DNA of 64,000 nucleotides from Paramyrothecium sp. XJ0827 (Eukaryota > Ascomycota > Sordariomycetes > Hypocreales > Stachybotryaceae), in NCBI GenBank assembly GCA_020881915.1, contig JAJFPB010000005.1, positions 2,666,001 to 2,730,000 of the forward strand, read 5' to 3'. The notes beneath the pieces were generated by a model that had not been told where the DNA came from, ran no database searches, and saw only the letters and a list, made by a program, of their open reading frames with translations. Below are positions 1-9,136 of the stretch, piece after piece. Position numbers and translations under genes: made by a program. Position 1 is the first letter of the stretch, and each line of letters begins with the position of its first letter.

Positions 1-349
1 CTTTGCCCTTGCCGCGAGTCTCCAACTCATCGAAGCCGTCGACCATACCGAGAATCTGCACCGCACTCACAGTGGAAAGCATATGGGCATCATGACCAGG
101 GGCAGCTCCAAAACCTCCATTTCCATGCTGACATGAAAGGACGAAATCGATAGTTTCCTGGCGAGGAAGAGCGTCGGGCCGGCCAAGGAGGTGTAACGCA
201 GTCAAACCCCAGTAAATGCCATTGAGGCGTAAGTGTTCCGTCAGCCAATAATCTAGCTGATCCTTCCTGGTGTCAAGGCTCTGAATGTATTTAACATGAA
301 GATCCGTAAGGAGTTTCGGATCCACCGGCGATTTATCGGTCTGGGCCAT
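1..349 (-). CDS. BET2: Rab geranylgeranyltransferase (GGTase-II) beta subunit, N-terminal part
   Basis: Partial gene running off the left edge; 116 N-terminal codons are visible, uninterrupted, from the ATG at 349. The product would be the catalytic beta subunit of type II geranylgeranyltransferase, which with the alpha subunit (Bet4) and the escort protein adds geranylgeranyl groups to C-terminal cysteines of Rab GTPases in the cytosol. The diagnostic stretch is YIQSLDTRKDQLDYWLTEHL followed by RLNGIYWGLTALHLLGRPDA, the characteristic start of Bet2-type proteins. Next come the first prenyltransferase repeat (CQHGNGGFGAAPGHDAHMLS) and the start of the next helix pair. The zinc ligands and the remaining repeats lie outside the window. 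It is divergent from the RhoGAP gene, 2.9 kb away. Recognition is by memory of the family, not by alignment. Confidence 0.9.
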   Translation of the reverse strand, partial: MAQTDKSPVDPKLLTDLHVKYIQSLDTRKDQLDYWLTEHLRLNGIYWGLTALHLLGRPDALPRQETIDFVLSCQHGNGGFGAAPGHDAHMLSTVSAVQILGMVDGFDELETRGKGK

Positions 350-3213
350 GCTTTTGAATGCTCCAAATCGCACTTGTTGTTAACATGGAGCCGGTTGAAG
401 CTGAGGTCGTTGATGGCCCTCATCCAGGTGGGCGACAGTTCCAAAGGTGGACATGTGATTATATAAGCATCGCAAAATGCAAAGCAAATTCTCAAAGCCA
501 TTGTACTTATGGTTATCATAAGAGGAGATCGGTTTAATTTTTATCTAATTACCTCTTTAGCCTCTATTTTCTATTGCGTCTTGCTCCCTCAATTTTGGGT
601 TGCTTTTAGGGACCAAGAAGTGACCAACACTGGGTTTGTTAAGAAGCGCGATACCAGGCCGTTATTTCGATGATGAGCAACCAATATACCTTCTCCGGAC
701 TTGACCTACAACGACCCCTTCATATCATAATTACACCAACGCATTGAGTTAATGAAGCTTTAAGCTGAAAAGCCAGGCAACCAGGCAGGCTTTTCTTCGC
801 GTCTGTTGAATCGGCCCTGAGCAACACGGGCATCCGCCGCAGTTGAGCGGACCAGGTCTATTTTGAGCTTACCATTTCCGCCTATGAATCGTGTCACAAG
901 ACGAAGAGGCAAGAATAGAACGTCTCAAGACGCAGCTCACCATCGACATGGCTGTGGCCGTGCTCATACACGTGTTCTTGCAAATGCAACGTGAGATTTC
1001 ACACGAAATGAATCTTCGCTTGGGGGCTGATAAACACAACTGACGTACTGCCGCGTCACTCTCGTACCCTAATTTATAAATGCGACACTGTGACAAGGAT
1101 TGTTCCGATGACATGGCGGTGCTCATCCAGTAAGCATGTGCGACACAACACATCATTCATGATCATGTTTAGTCGGGTGCGGGACCGATCAGCAAACCAC
1201 GAAACGAATGATTCGTCAAAGACTGGAAAGTGTCCTGCGAAGGGCCTATTCTTAGCTGTATGCTTGCCTCGGAGCCATTGCCAAGTGGCTCTGTGATGGG
1301 GAAGAGATCAAGACAGCTGAGGTGTTAGAGAAGGACGGAACCAGATGGCGAGGTGTGCCTAACTCACTCGTACAATTACCTACCGAAAGTACCTAGTGAT
1401 TCTAAGAACAAACCGCTCCCTCCCGTCAGCCCTCGGCGTGTCAGGATGGCTTTCTCGAACATTGCCGTGCAGAGTGCATGGCATCTGGAAACCAGATACC
1501 CTTGCTGGGCCAGCAAGGTAATGCCTGTACCTGTACTTTTGGACAAACGGGCTTCCCCACAATACCTGTTGGGTGGACGTGGGTCAAGGCCAGCAGATCT
1601 CTTGAGGTCCGGCCAGAAGTTAGCAAGGGAAAAAAGAAGAAAAAAAGCCACACCCCTGAGCTGGTCAACGCCGCCGCCAAGCGAGGGACCAGGAAATCCC
1701 CCAAACCCGTATTAATTAACGTTGAGGGCCAACTAGCGTTCAAGCCTAGTGCGACAGCATGTTTCAGATGTTGTCCGTGGCAGTTCGAGGTACGCATGTG
1801 CGGGTGTCCCAGCGCTTCGGACCACCCACCAGAGTCAGACTTCCCCCTTTACCTAAGATAAGGTAGGTACCTGGTCTTGCATTCCACACTCTTACCCCGA
1901 GTAAATGCGAGATCGAGCTTGCTGAACAGTGAATGATACTTCTATGGTAAGGTAGACACCTAACTCCTTATGAGAAAAGGGCCCAACACACTCCCATACC
2001 TCGAGTTGCCCCAAGAAAGGGACTACGCCAGGTAATTTACTTTAGGTTGGGCGAGGCAGTGCGGCGCCTCAGAGAGATCAATCAGGCAACTGTACCTCTG
2101 TAGAGCCAGGGTGCGATGCACAGCGGCTCGGCAACGGCGCTGAGGCACCTTCGTGGTGCTGGTACCGGTACCTACCTCCTTGACCTGCACCACGGAAGAA
2201 CACCCCTGAGCAGAACGAATGTGGATGCAAATGCTTGGCTTCCTATGGAGACCCTTGCGACATAAGTCAGGTACAGGCAACGTATGGAATAAATGCGATT
2301 GTTTCCATGCTTGCAAGGATACTTGTAACGGCAACAAGCACGGCAGACATGCTGGCAAGGCCGTGTAAATGCCCGGCGAACGGAGGACCAACGCTGGCCT
2401 TGCGAGAGCTGTTTATCACGCCCGACAGGTAGACACCTGAGTAAGGTAGCTTATGTAGGTACAAAATGAATTATGTGACGGAGATGGAGGAATAGGAGCG
2501 TACGAGCAGGAGCCAGGAGAGGCGAAATGAGCCCAGGAAAATGTCCTGGGTGGACAGTCTGATATAGTAGAGTATTCCCCCATCATGGCTGTATATTCCC
2601 TGCTGCCTTTCCGCTTGGCCTACCTTCTTTGACTTCGATGCTTCGTACTTTCATCACCTGTCTTACGTTATTCGAGGAGATCCCTCCAACATGAGGTAAG
2701 CGTCGGACGTGCCACCTCCGGTCTGCGTCTCGCGACTCTCCATCAGCCCATACGATCACTTCCCAACTTCCAGCCTTCACAAGCAACAGGCACGGTAGAT
2801 GAGGAGGAGCAGGGCGTCTCGTCGGACCCCCACTTTCCCTCCCCTTACCATCGCCTCCCGAATCATTGTTCCTGCATCCAAACCAAGCAACACCAGCAAC
2901 AGCACCAGCACCGGCACCGGTCGTAGCAGCGCACGGGACGTTTCCGCAGGGTCGAGAAAAGCGCACTTGCACCTCAACCCACTATCCGGGCGCTCTGCTT
3001 TGATCGCAGGAATTCGGGCTGCCCAACCTAGCCCGAGATCTAACGCTTAGCCTGGGCCTACCAAAACCCGCAGTTCATCACAGCCATTCACGGCCAGGAC
3101 GTGCCTGAGACCTGGGCAAGGCGCTCCTGCGGCAAAGCACGAAACAACCGCCTTTGCTCCAGAGCCCAGACACCTACCTACCTTAGCCAGGGGTTGAAAA
3201 GCGAATCCCAAAG
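350..3213. other. Intergenic, divergent BET2 / RhoGAP promoters
   Basis: No gene recognised in 2.9 kb. Open frames here are at most about 127 codons, overlap on both strands and have no family likeness. AGGTA/TACCT clusters sit near 1850-1872 and at 3173-3184, just before the RhoGAP start. A GTAAGC donor at about 2696 with CAG sites near 2780 could mark a leader intron of the RhoGAP transcript; this is only a guess from splice consensus. Confidence 0.6.
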
Positions 3214-5571
3214 ATGGGACGTAAGCCAGCACCGCAGCCACTGATGTTGGCCGGCTCCAATGCCTCGGACCGTGATGGTGACCCGCCGGCCATTTCTTCC
3301 GCTGAAACGCCGCGCTCTGTCGTGTCGCCTGCTACGTCCAACACCAAGTCTCCCCGGTCCCCACGGTCACCACCCTTGAGCGCAAGACTTGCACCCCAAA
3401 AGACACCCGATCGCAGCCAGCAACATTTTCGTCGTCCCTCTCTGCCTCATCACGACGCCCATGACGCTGATGCACAACAACCCTATCCTTCTATCACCGC
3501 GGCCCTAGAGCCACGATCTGGTCCCTCCGCAGACACCACCCATTCCCACGCTCCGCCAAACGACACGGCCGCCGCACGTAAACCAACAAAGACTGGTTTC
3601 TTCCACTTCAGCAAGGCTTCTAAATCCTCCAACCATCTGATTGATTCCACCCAAAACAATCATCAAGAACCCGGTCCCACGTCGACGTCCACTTCCACAA
3701 ACGAATCCGACGATTCGCCTACAACCAAGAAAGGAGGTAAGGCCTTAGTTTGTCAGCCACCCTCCAAGCACCCGCGACTGCATACTTGGCTTGTCGCGAC
3801 TTCGCGTCGTTCTCATAATTTCCCTCATTTTGTGCCCTCGGCAATCGCACGTTTTTTTCCCTTGTGTGCGATAAATGCGCAAGCTGGAGCTAACCACCCT
3901 GTTCGCAATCTAGATCACCCCGCTCCTGCTGCAGCAGAACAACCGCCCCTGAAACTTGCGACTTCTGCTTCTTCGCGAACCGACATCTCACAGTCCTCTA
4001 CCGGTGACCGCGAACCAATCGTAACCCCATCCTCTGCAAAGAAGACGAAGCCGAAACCATTCGGCATACTCGGCCGAACGAGATCCATGCGAGACAAAGA
4101 AAGAGAAAAGGAGAGGGACAGGGAGAGGGACAACGGCAGCCCAAGCGAGGCGCACCTCCCTATGCCGGCCCCCTCCGCGAATCCCGATCTCCACGCGACC
4201 TCGGCGCCGCCTAGGACAGCGCCCGTCGCTCAGGATCGATCATTCCGGGAGATGATGGGCTCCACGTACCGCAACCGTTCTGAAGACCGGGCACCGTCCA
4301 GAGAAGGGTTCAGGGACACTTCTCACCGAGACAGGGACCACAAGACCCAGCCTTCCTCACTGAAAGAGAATGGTAGCGGATCGACATTCTTGAGTGGTTT
4401 GAGAGATTCGTCAACCAGGGCCGCGGGCATTCTCAGCAAAGGCTTCTTTGGCAGAAGCACACGTATTTCCCCCGCCGCCGAGAGGGAGCCTGTGGTTGAT
4501 GATGAACACTATGTGCTCAAAGTTATCAACTTACCGTTGGTGGAACAAACTCGCTTGACTCGGATTTCCAAACGACTGGAGCAGTCGAGGGATAAGACCG
4601 AGTTCTGGATGCCGGCGTTTCCATGGCGAGCCATCGACTATCTCAACTACAAGGGATGCGATGTCGAAGGACTTTATCGTGTTCCAGGAAGTGGACCGCA
4701 GGTCAAGAAATGGCAGAGGAAATTTGACGAGCGTATGTCTACTGTTTCTATAGGTTAAACCTCGAGATTCCGTTTGGTTAACAAGATTATAGAACACGAC
4801 GTTAACCTCTTTGAGGAGGACGACCTTTACGACATCAATATTATTGGATCTATGTTGAAGGCGTGGTTACGCGAGCTGCCGGACGAACTGTTTCCCAAAG
4901 AAGCCCAGGAACGCATTGCTCGAGAATGTGCTGGTGCTGACAAGGTACCGCAGTTGCTGATCGATGAGCTCTCAAACCTTTCACCCTTCAACTACTATCT
5001 TCTGTTCGCCATCACATGCCACCTCAGCCTCCTCCTTGCACACTCTGATAAGAACAAGATGGATTTCAGGAACCTGTGTATCTGCTTCCAGCCTTGCATG
5101 AAGATTGATGCATTTTGCTTCAAGTTCCTGGTTTGCGACTGGAGGGATTGCTGGCAGGGCTGCAAGAATGAGGCCAGGTTCATCGAAGAGGAATATATGC
5201 TCTTTGCTCAACCGCCACCCCGAGGGCTGACAGAGCCGCAACAACCACACCAGGTTACGAAATCCGGGTCACGCGAGCAGAGCCGTGAGCCATCTGCGGA
5301 CGGAAAGCGTCAAGACCAAGCTAGTCCTGTGGAAAACACGGCCCAGGCCGCTTCTGCCAAACAAACAGATCGCGCAAAGCAATCTGATTTTGGCGCCGAT
5401 GCCAAAGTTACCCCCAAGAAGAAGCCCGCGGCACTTTTGGACGCAAGCACAGTTGCCGGGTCGAAGAAATCATCAGGAGCGTCCAAGTACGGTCTCAATG
5501 GCGATCGCGAAGTCCCCGACAGTCTGCGCCCTCTGTCACCCATTAAGCCACTCTCCCCTTTGGGCTTATGA
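3214..5571 (+). CDS. Rho GTPase-activating protein (RhoGAP domain)
   Basis: Exons 3214-3736, 3914-4732 and 4793-5571 give a 706-residue protein. The first two thirds are disordered: Ser/Pro-rich with many SP sites, and a basic RDKEREKERDRERD patch. The RhoGAP domain spans roughly residues 430-640: INLPLVEQTRLTRISKRLE, then EGLYRVPGSGPQVKKW, whose Arg is the expected catalytic arginine finger, then DVNLFEEDDLYDINIIGSML, NKMDFRNLCICFQPC and FKFLVCDWRDCW. It should speed GTP hydrolysis on a Rho/Cdc42-type GTPase at sites of polarised growth. I see no LIM, PH, PX or BAR domain, so I do not assign it to Bem3, Rga1 or Rgd1. The second intron uses GTATGT and ATTATAG with phase 1, restoring DEQHDVNLF across the join. 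The first intron (177 nt) is in frame and stop-free, so retention would add 59 residues. Confidence 0.92.
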
Positions 5572-6348
5572 AGATTTCCCGGTTGAGGTTTCAACAATTT
5601 TCTATCTTGAAAACCCAAATACTACGAGGCCTTGTGGTTTGAGCCGTCTCAAGGTCGATGCTATATGCGAAGCCTTGGCGAGCGTACCACGACGTGGCTA
5701 TGGCCGCTTCACAAGTTGCTTCGGCTCTGATCCCCCATGCTTGCGCCTCGGTGGATTTAATATCAGGACCGTGCTTTGCGCGGATTGGGTTATTTTTTAT
5801 GCATGCCGATTAAGCCAGCGATGTCTGCAATTACAAATACCCAGCGCCAAAATAAAGGCCGTTTATGGAGGAGAGCCACGAATCTCTCTGTTCCCTTCGG
5901 ACGATCGGGGCAGCTTGCTAATTTTGTTCTTCTGGGACGCTCGTGCCACCCTGAAGACAGAACCTGTGCGAGTCAGGACGAAAGTCCGTGATGTATCCCT
6001 TCGGCGGTGCCAAAATAGACTTATCAAAGGAAGGAAGGAAGGAAGGCGAGTCGAGTGCGCCGACGCAATGAGCGTGTAGTGTACAAACTTGAGGATGTAA
6101 AGAAGGCATGGAAGAAGGCCTATGTATAATACGATGGGGATAATGTGCATGGATCTAGTCACGAGTTGGGCATATCGGAAAGTACGTAAGGAAGAGTCAA
6201 GAACCGGTGGATTATAGGTATGGAGGGAGAATCGCAACCCGTCCGCGAATAATTGAATTCGTGTCTGAAATTTCAAGACAATTTTGAACGCCATGAAACC
6301 GAACGCCGTAGCCATGCTCCTGATCACCCCTTGACCGAGTCCAGAACA
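5572..6348. other. Intergenic, convergent 3' flanks of RhoGAP and RRS1
   Basis: 777 bp between two converging genes. It contains an (AAGG)5 run at 6027-6046 and otherwise looks like 3' untranslated sequence. The open frames seen here on either strand have no family likeness. Confidence 0.6.
6027..6046. repeat. (AAGG)5 microsatellite
   Basis: Five perfect tandem AAGG units in the RhoGAP/RRS1 3' intergenic space. Confidence 0.9.
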
Positions 6349-6945
6349 TTAAGCACTCTTCCTCGACTTGTCCGTTGCGTCCTTGGCGTTTTTCCTCATC
6401 TTCCTCTCGTTGCGCCGGATCTTTTTCTTTCGCTCCCTCCGGCCATCGCCGCGGATGCTGGTCCCCTCCTTGCGCTCGCGTTCCTTCTTCATGTCAACCT
6501 CGACGAGCCAGTCGTCCTCGCCCTTCTTGTTCAGACCCTTGTAGCCCCACTTCCTCTTCCACTCGCCCGACTCCTCGTCGTAGGCCAGGTTCCGGCGCTG
6601 CTCCCTCGTCTTGGGCTTGATGCCCTTCTTCTCGGCGAAGCGCTCCCACTTGGTCGGTGGCTTGGCTTGCGGGAGGGGCTTCTCGCGGGGCAGGCGGGTT
6701 GAGGGCTGCGGTAGGGTAAGGAGGACACCCTCCTTGGTGGATGTGAGCTGGCATGTCGTGAGAAGCTGGTTGATGAGGGATTGGGCGCCGTCGCGAGCGA
6801 CCTCGGCGAGCGACTGCTCCAGGGCCTCGCGGTCGATGGTGACGGGATTGGGATCCTCGGCAAGTAGTAGGCCCAGGTCAAAGGTGTAAGGCGTCGGCTT
6901 GTCGACGATGACAGGGAGCTTTGGTTTCGAGTTGAGAACAGACAT
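6349..6945 (-). CDS. RRS1: Regulator of ribosome biosynthesis RRS1
   Basis: Intronless, 198 residues, close to the roughly 200 of yeast Rrs1. Rrs1 acts in the nucleolus with Rpf2 to dock the 5S RNP (5S rRNA, uL5, uL18) into the pre-60S particle. Family features seen: the N-terminal PTPYTFDLGLLLAEDPNP block, the central PTKWERFAEKKGIKPKTREQ block, and RNLAYDEESGEWKRKWGYKG. A Lys/Arg-rich tail (GRRERKKKIRRNERKMRKNA) serves as a nucleolar signal. The frame is open for 79 codons further upstream, but conservation begins at MSVLNSKPKLPVIVDKPTPY, so the ATG at 6945 is chosen. It is divergently transcribed from the mitoribosomal mS29 gene across 445 bp. Confidence 0.95.
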   Translation of the reverse strand: MSVLNSKPKLPVIVDKPTPYTFDLGLLLAEDPNPVTIDREALEQSLAEVARDGAQSLINQLLTTCQLTSTKEGVLLTLPQPSTRLPREKPLPQAKPPTKWERFAEKKGIKPKTREQRRNLAYDEESGEWKRKWGYKGLNKKGEDDWLVEVDMKKERERKEGTSIRGDGRRERKKKIRRNERKMRKNAKDATDKSRKSA

Positions 6946-7390
6946 TGTGAAGGATTTCTTGGTCGAGATATTTAATGCACGGAGAGAAAAATTATAAACC
7001 CCAATTTGACAGAATCTGTGCAGAAGTGGTATCGTCGGACGGACGCTTGAGATCGTACCGTGTAATGCGACAAAGAGTATTTTTTTCTCCAAAAGATTTT
7101 GGTCGATAAGCGATAAGAGAGTCGAGAGTTGGCCCGGATCAATGGTGCCTGCATTTTTTCCGGCCTTGTCCCAGCAGGCCAATGGCGGACGCGCTGTTCC
7201 CCTGCAAGTAGCTCCTGGTACGAAAAAGGCGTGTCTAGGTCGTCGATAATTTTCCGCAATTGCAGCTTCGAGGCGTGAGCGTTAGAGGCCATTCGGAGAA
7301 AGAGGTTGGCAGCCGACTCTACCAACCTCAATTCTTTGTGCAGCTTTTGCAAGAGCCACGCCTGCGCCGCCGCGGCACATCCTTCGCACA
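6946..7390. promoter_or_regulatory. Shared divergent promoter, RRS1 / mS29
   Basis: 445 bp between two divergent start codons, so it must hold both promoters and both leaders. A GAGAAAAATTA element at 6984-6994 resembles the RRPE-type motif of yeast ribosome-biogenesis genes. That match is by eye and weak. No TATA box stands out. Confidence 0.5.
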
Positions 7391-8836
7391 ATGGCTTCGG
7401 CGCAGTCTCTGCGCTGCCTCGTGAGGCCCAACATCACGATCGCAACCCGCATCCAACCCGTCGTCCTCTCCGCGGCGTCCTTCTCGACCAGCTCGTCGCT
7501 CGCCGCCTCGGCCCCTCCTGCGGTGAAGAGCCGGAGAGAGCTCCCCAAGCAGATCAAGAAGACGTTCAAGAAGAAGACGCAAATCGTGGCTGTCAAGAAA
7601 CCGAACCCCGGCGAACGCAAGGCCTTCCGAAAGCGAATCCAGCTCAGCAACAACAGCGCTCTGCCCGTCTCCGGCCCGGCGACCCTCGAAGCGGATACTC
7701 TGGCAAATCCCAGCAATGCCTGCACCATGGTCGCCCTGCCCGACCAGCTGGTCGACCAGCTGCGAACCCTCGAGGCCTTCAAGCCCACCCAGTCATGGGG
7801 ACTCTTCCGCCGGCCTCATTTCCTTGTACGGGAGGAAAGCGTTGCTCTGATGAAGGAACTGCAAAATGCGAGCACGAACAAGTCGACGTTCTCATGTGTG
7901 TTGACTGGAAGTCGCAACTCGGGAAAGAGCATGGCCCTTCTTCAGGCAATGTCGCACGCCTTGCTGAACAAATGGGTTGTCATCCATATTCCAGAGGGTT
8001 GGTCACCACGCAATTTCGACTTTTTTTCTTCTTCTTCAAAGGCTAACTCCCTCATAGCACAGGATCTCACCAACGGAAACACAGATTACAGCCCCGTCCC
8101 TAACACGAACCCCATGCAGTTTGCTCAGCCTAGCTACAGCCTGAAGTTGATACAAACTATCCTCAAGGCCAACAAGGATGTGCTAGGGGCTCTTCAGGTC
8201 CAGAAGGACTGGTCTCGTCTGACGAGCTTGAAGCAAGGGGCGACATTGATTGATCTGCTCTTGAGCTGCAAGGAGAGCGAATACGCTTGGCCTACACTGG
8301 ACGCACTCTGGACCGAGTTGACTCTCCCTGGCCGACCTCCCGTACTGTTCGGTCTCGATGGCCTTGCACATATCAACAAGATGAGCGCGTACAAGGACCC
8401 TTCGTACAAGCAGGTTCACGCGCATGAACTCACGCTCGTCCGCATGTTTCTCGACGCCTTGTCAGGCAAGACGAAGCTTCCCAATGGTGGCGCCATCCTC
8501 GCTGCCACCTCCGAGAGCAACGTCATCTATCCAGTCTCGCAACAGCTGGTCCTGGCGCAGCTCGAGGCCGGCCAGGCTGGCCGCGAGATTCCCAAGCCGG
8601 ACCCGTACGAGCGGAAGTACGACAACCGCGTGTACGACGCGCTGAAGAACAGCCGCGTCCTCCGCCTGGAAGGCGTCTCCAAGGATGAGGGTCGCGTGCT
8701 GATGGAATACTGGGGCGCGAGTGGCATGGCCAGGGTCGCCGTTGACGCGCGTGCCGTGGCCGAGAAGTGGGCACTGGGTGGGCATGGAATCGTGGGCGAG
8801 ATGGAGAGAGCTACTCTCATGACCATGAGAATGTAA
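7391..8836 (+). CDS. RSM23: Mitochondrial small-subunit ribosomal protein mS29 (DAP3 family)
   Basis: Exons 7391-7997 and 8058-8836 give 461 residues. This is the GTP-binding mS29/DAP3 protein of the mitochondrial 37S subunit head. The N-terminus (MASAQSLRCLVRPNITIATR) is Arg/Ser/Ala-rich without acids, as expected of a matrix presequence. A P-loop CVLTGSRNSGKSMALLQAMS lies near residue 178, followed by WVVIHIPEAQDL; GLFRRPHFLVREE precedes it, and PPVLFGLDGLAHINKMSAY is the Walker B region. The 60-nt intron 7998-8057 has a GCTAAC branch site; removing it restores HIPEAQDLTNGNTDYSP. The intron is 3n and stop-free, so unspliced RNA still reads through with 20 extra residues. It converges on MCM7, 300 bp between stops. 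Confidence 0.93.
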   Translation: MASAQSLRCLVRPNITIATRIQPVVLSAASFSTSSSLAASAPPAVKSRRELPKQIKKTFKKKTQIVAVKKPNPGERKAFRKRIQLSNNSALPVSGPATLEADTLANPSNACTMVALPDQLVDQLRTLEAFKPTQSWGLFRRPHFLVREESVALMKELQNASTNKSTFSCVLTGSRNSGKSMALLQAMSHALLNKWVVIHIPEGWSPRNFDFFSSSSKANSLIAQDLTNGNTDYSPVPNTNPMQFAQPSYSLKLIQTILKANKDVLGALQVQKDWSRLTSLKQGATLIDLLLSCKESEYAWPTLDALWTELTLPGRPPVLFGLDGLAHINKMSAYKDPSYKQVHAHELTLVRMFLDALSGKTKLPNGGAILAATSESNVIYPVSQQLVLAQLEAGQAGREIPKPDPYERKYDNRVYDALKNSRVLRLEGVSKDEGRVLMEYWGASGMARVAVDARAVAEKWALGGHGIVGEMERATLMTMRM

Positions 8837-9136
8837 AATATCTGTCTGATCTGTGATATTAGGGTCTTGTACTATATAGTAAAATGTGGAGTGTCAATAC
8901 CACGTTAAGTTGAACTGGGTAGTATCTGTTGCGAAATGTCCAACCCTCGCCATCTACCAGCGACGTTGTAAGCGCGCGAGTCACAAAATTAGGGGTTGGG
9001 AGCATCATTCGTGCCGCATTAATTCAAGGTTTCTTTAATCTACCAGAGAAATCTCGTAAAGCATCCGTCATATATCCACAACGCCAGAAGTCATTAACCA
9101 CCCGCGATGCCATTCCTCCGCCTTAGAGAGCCTAAC
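8837..9136. other. Convergent 3' flanks of mS29 and MCM7
   Basis: 300 bp between two facing stop codons, AT-richer than the flanking coding sequence; consistent with overlapping or abutting 3' ends and terminators. No gene seen. Confidence 0.6.

Noticed and set aside
1376..1861. Overlapping frames of 91-127 codons on both strands
   Set aside because: Same interval open in four phases with no family likeness; considered promoter-proximal noncoding DNA.
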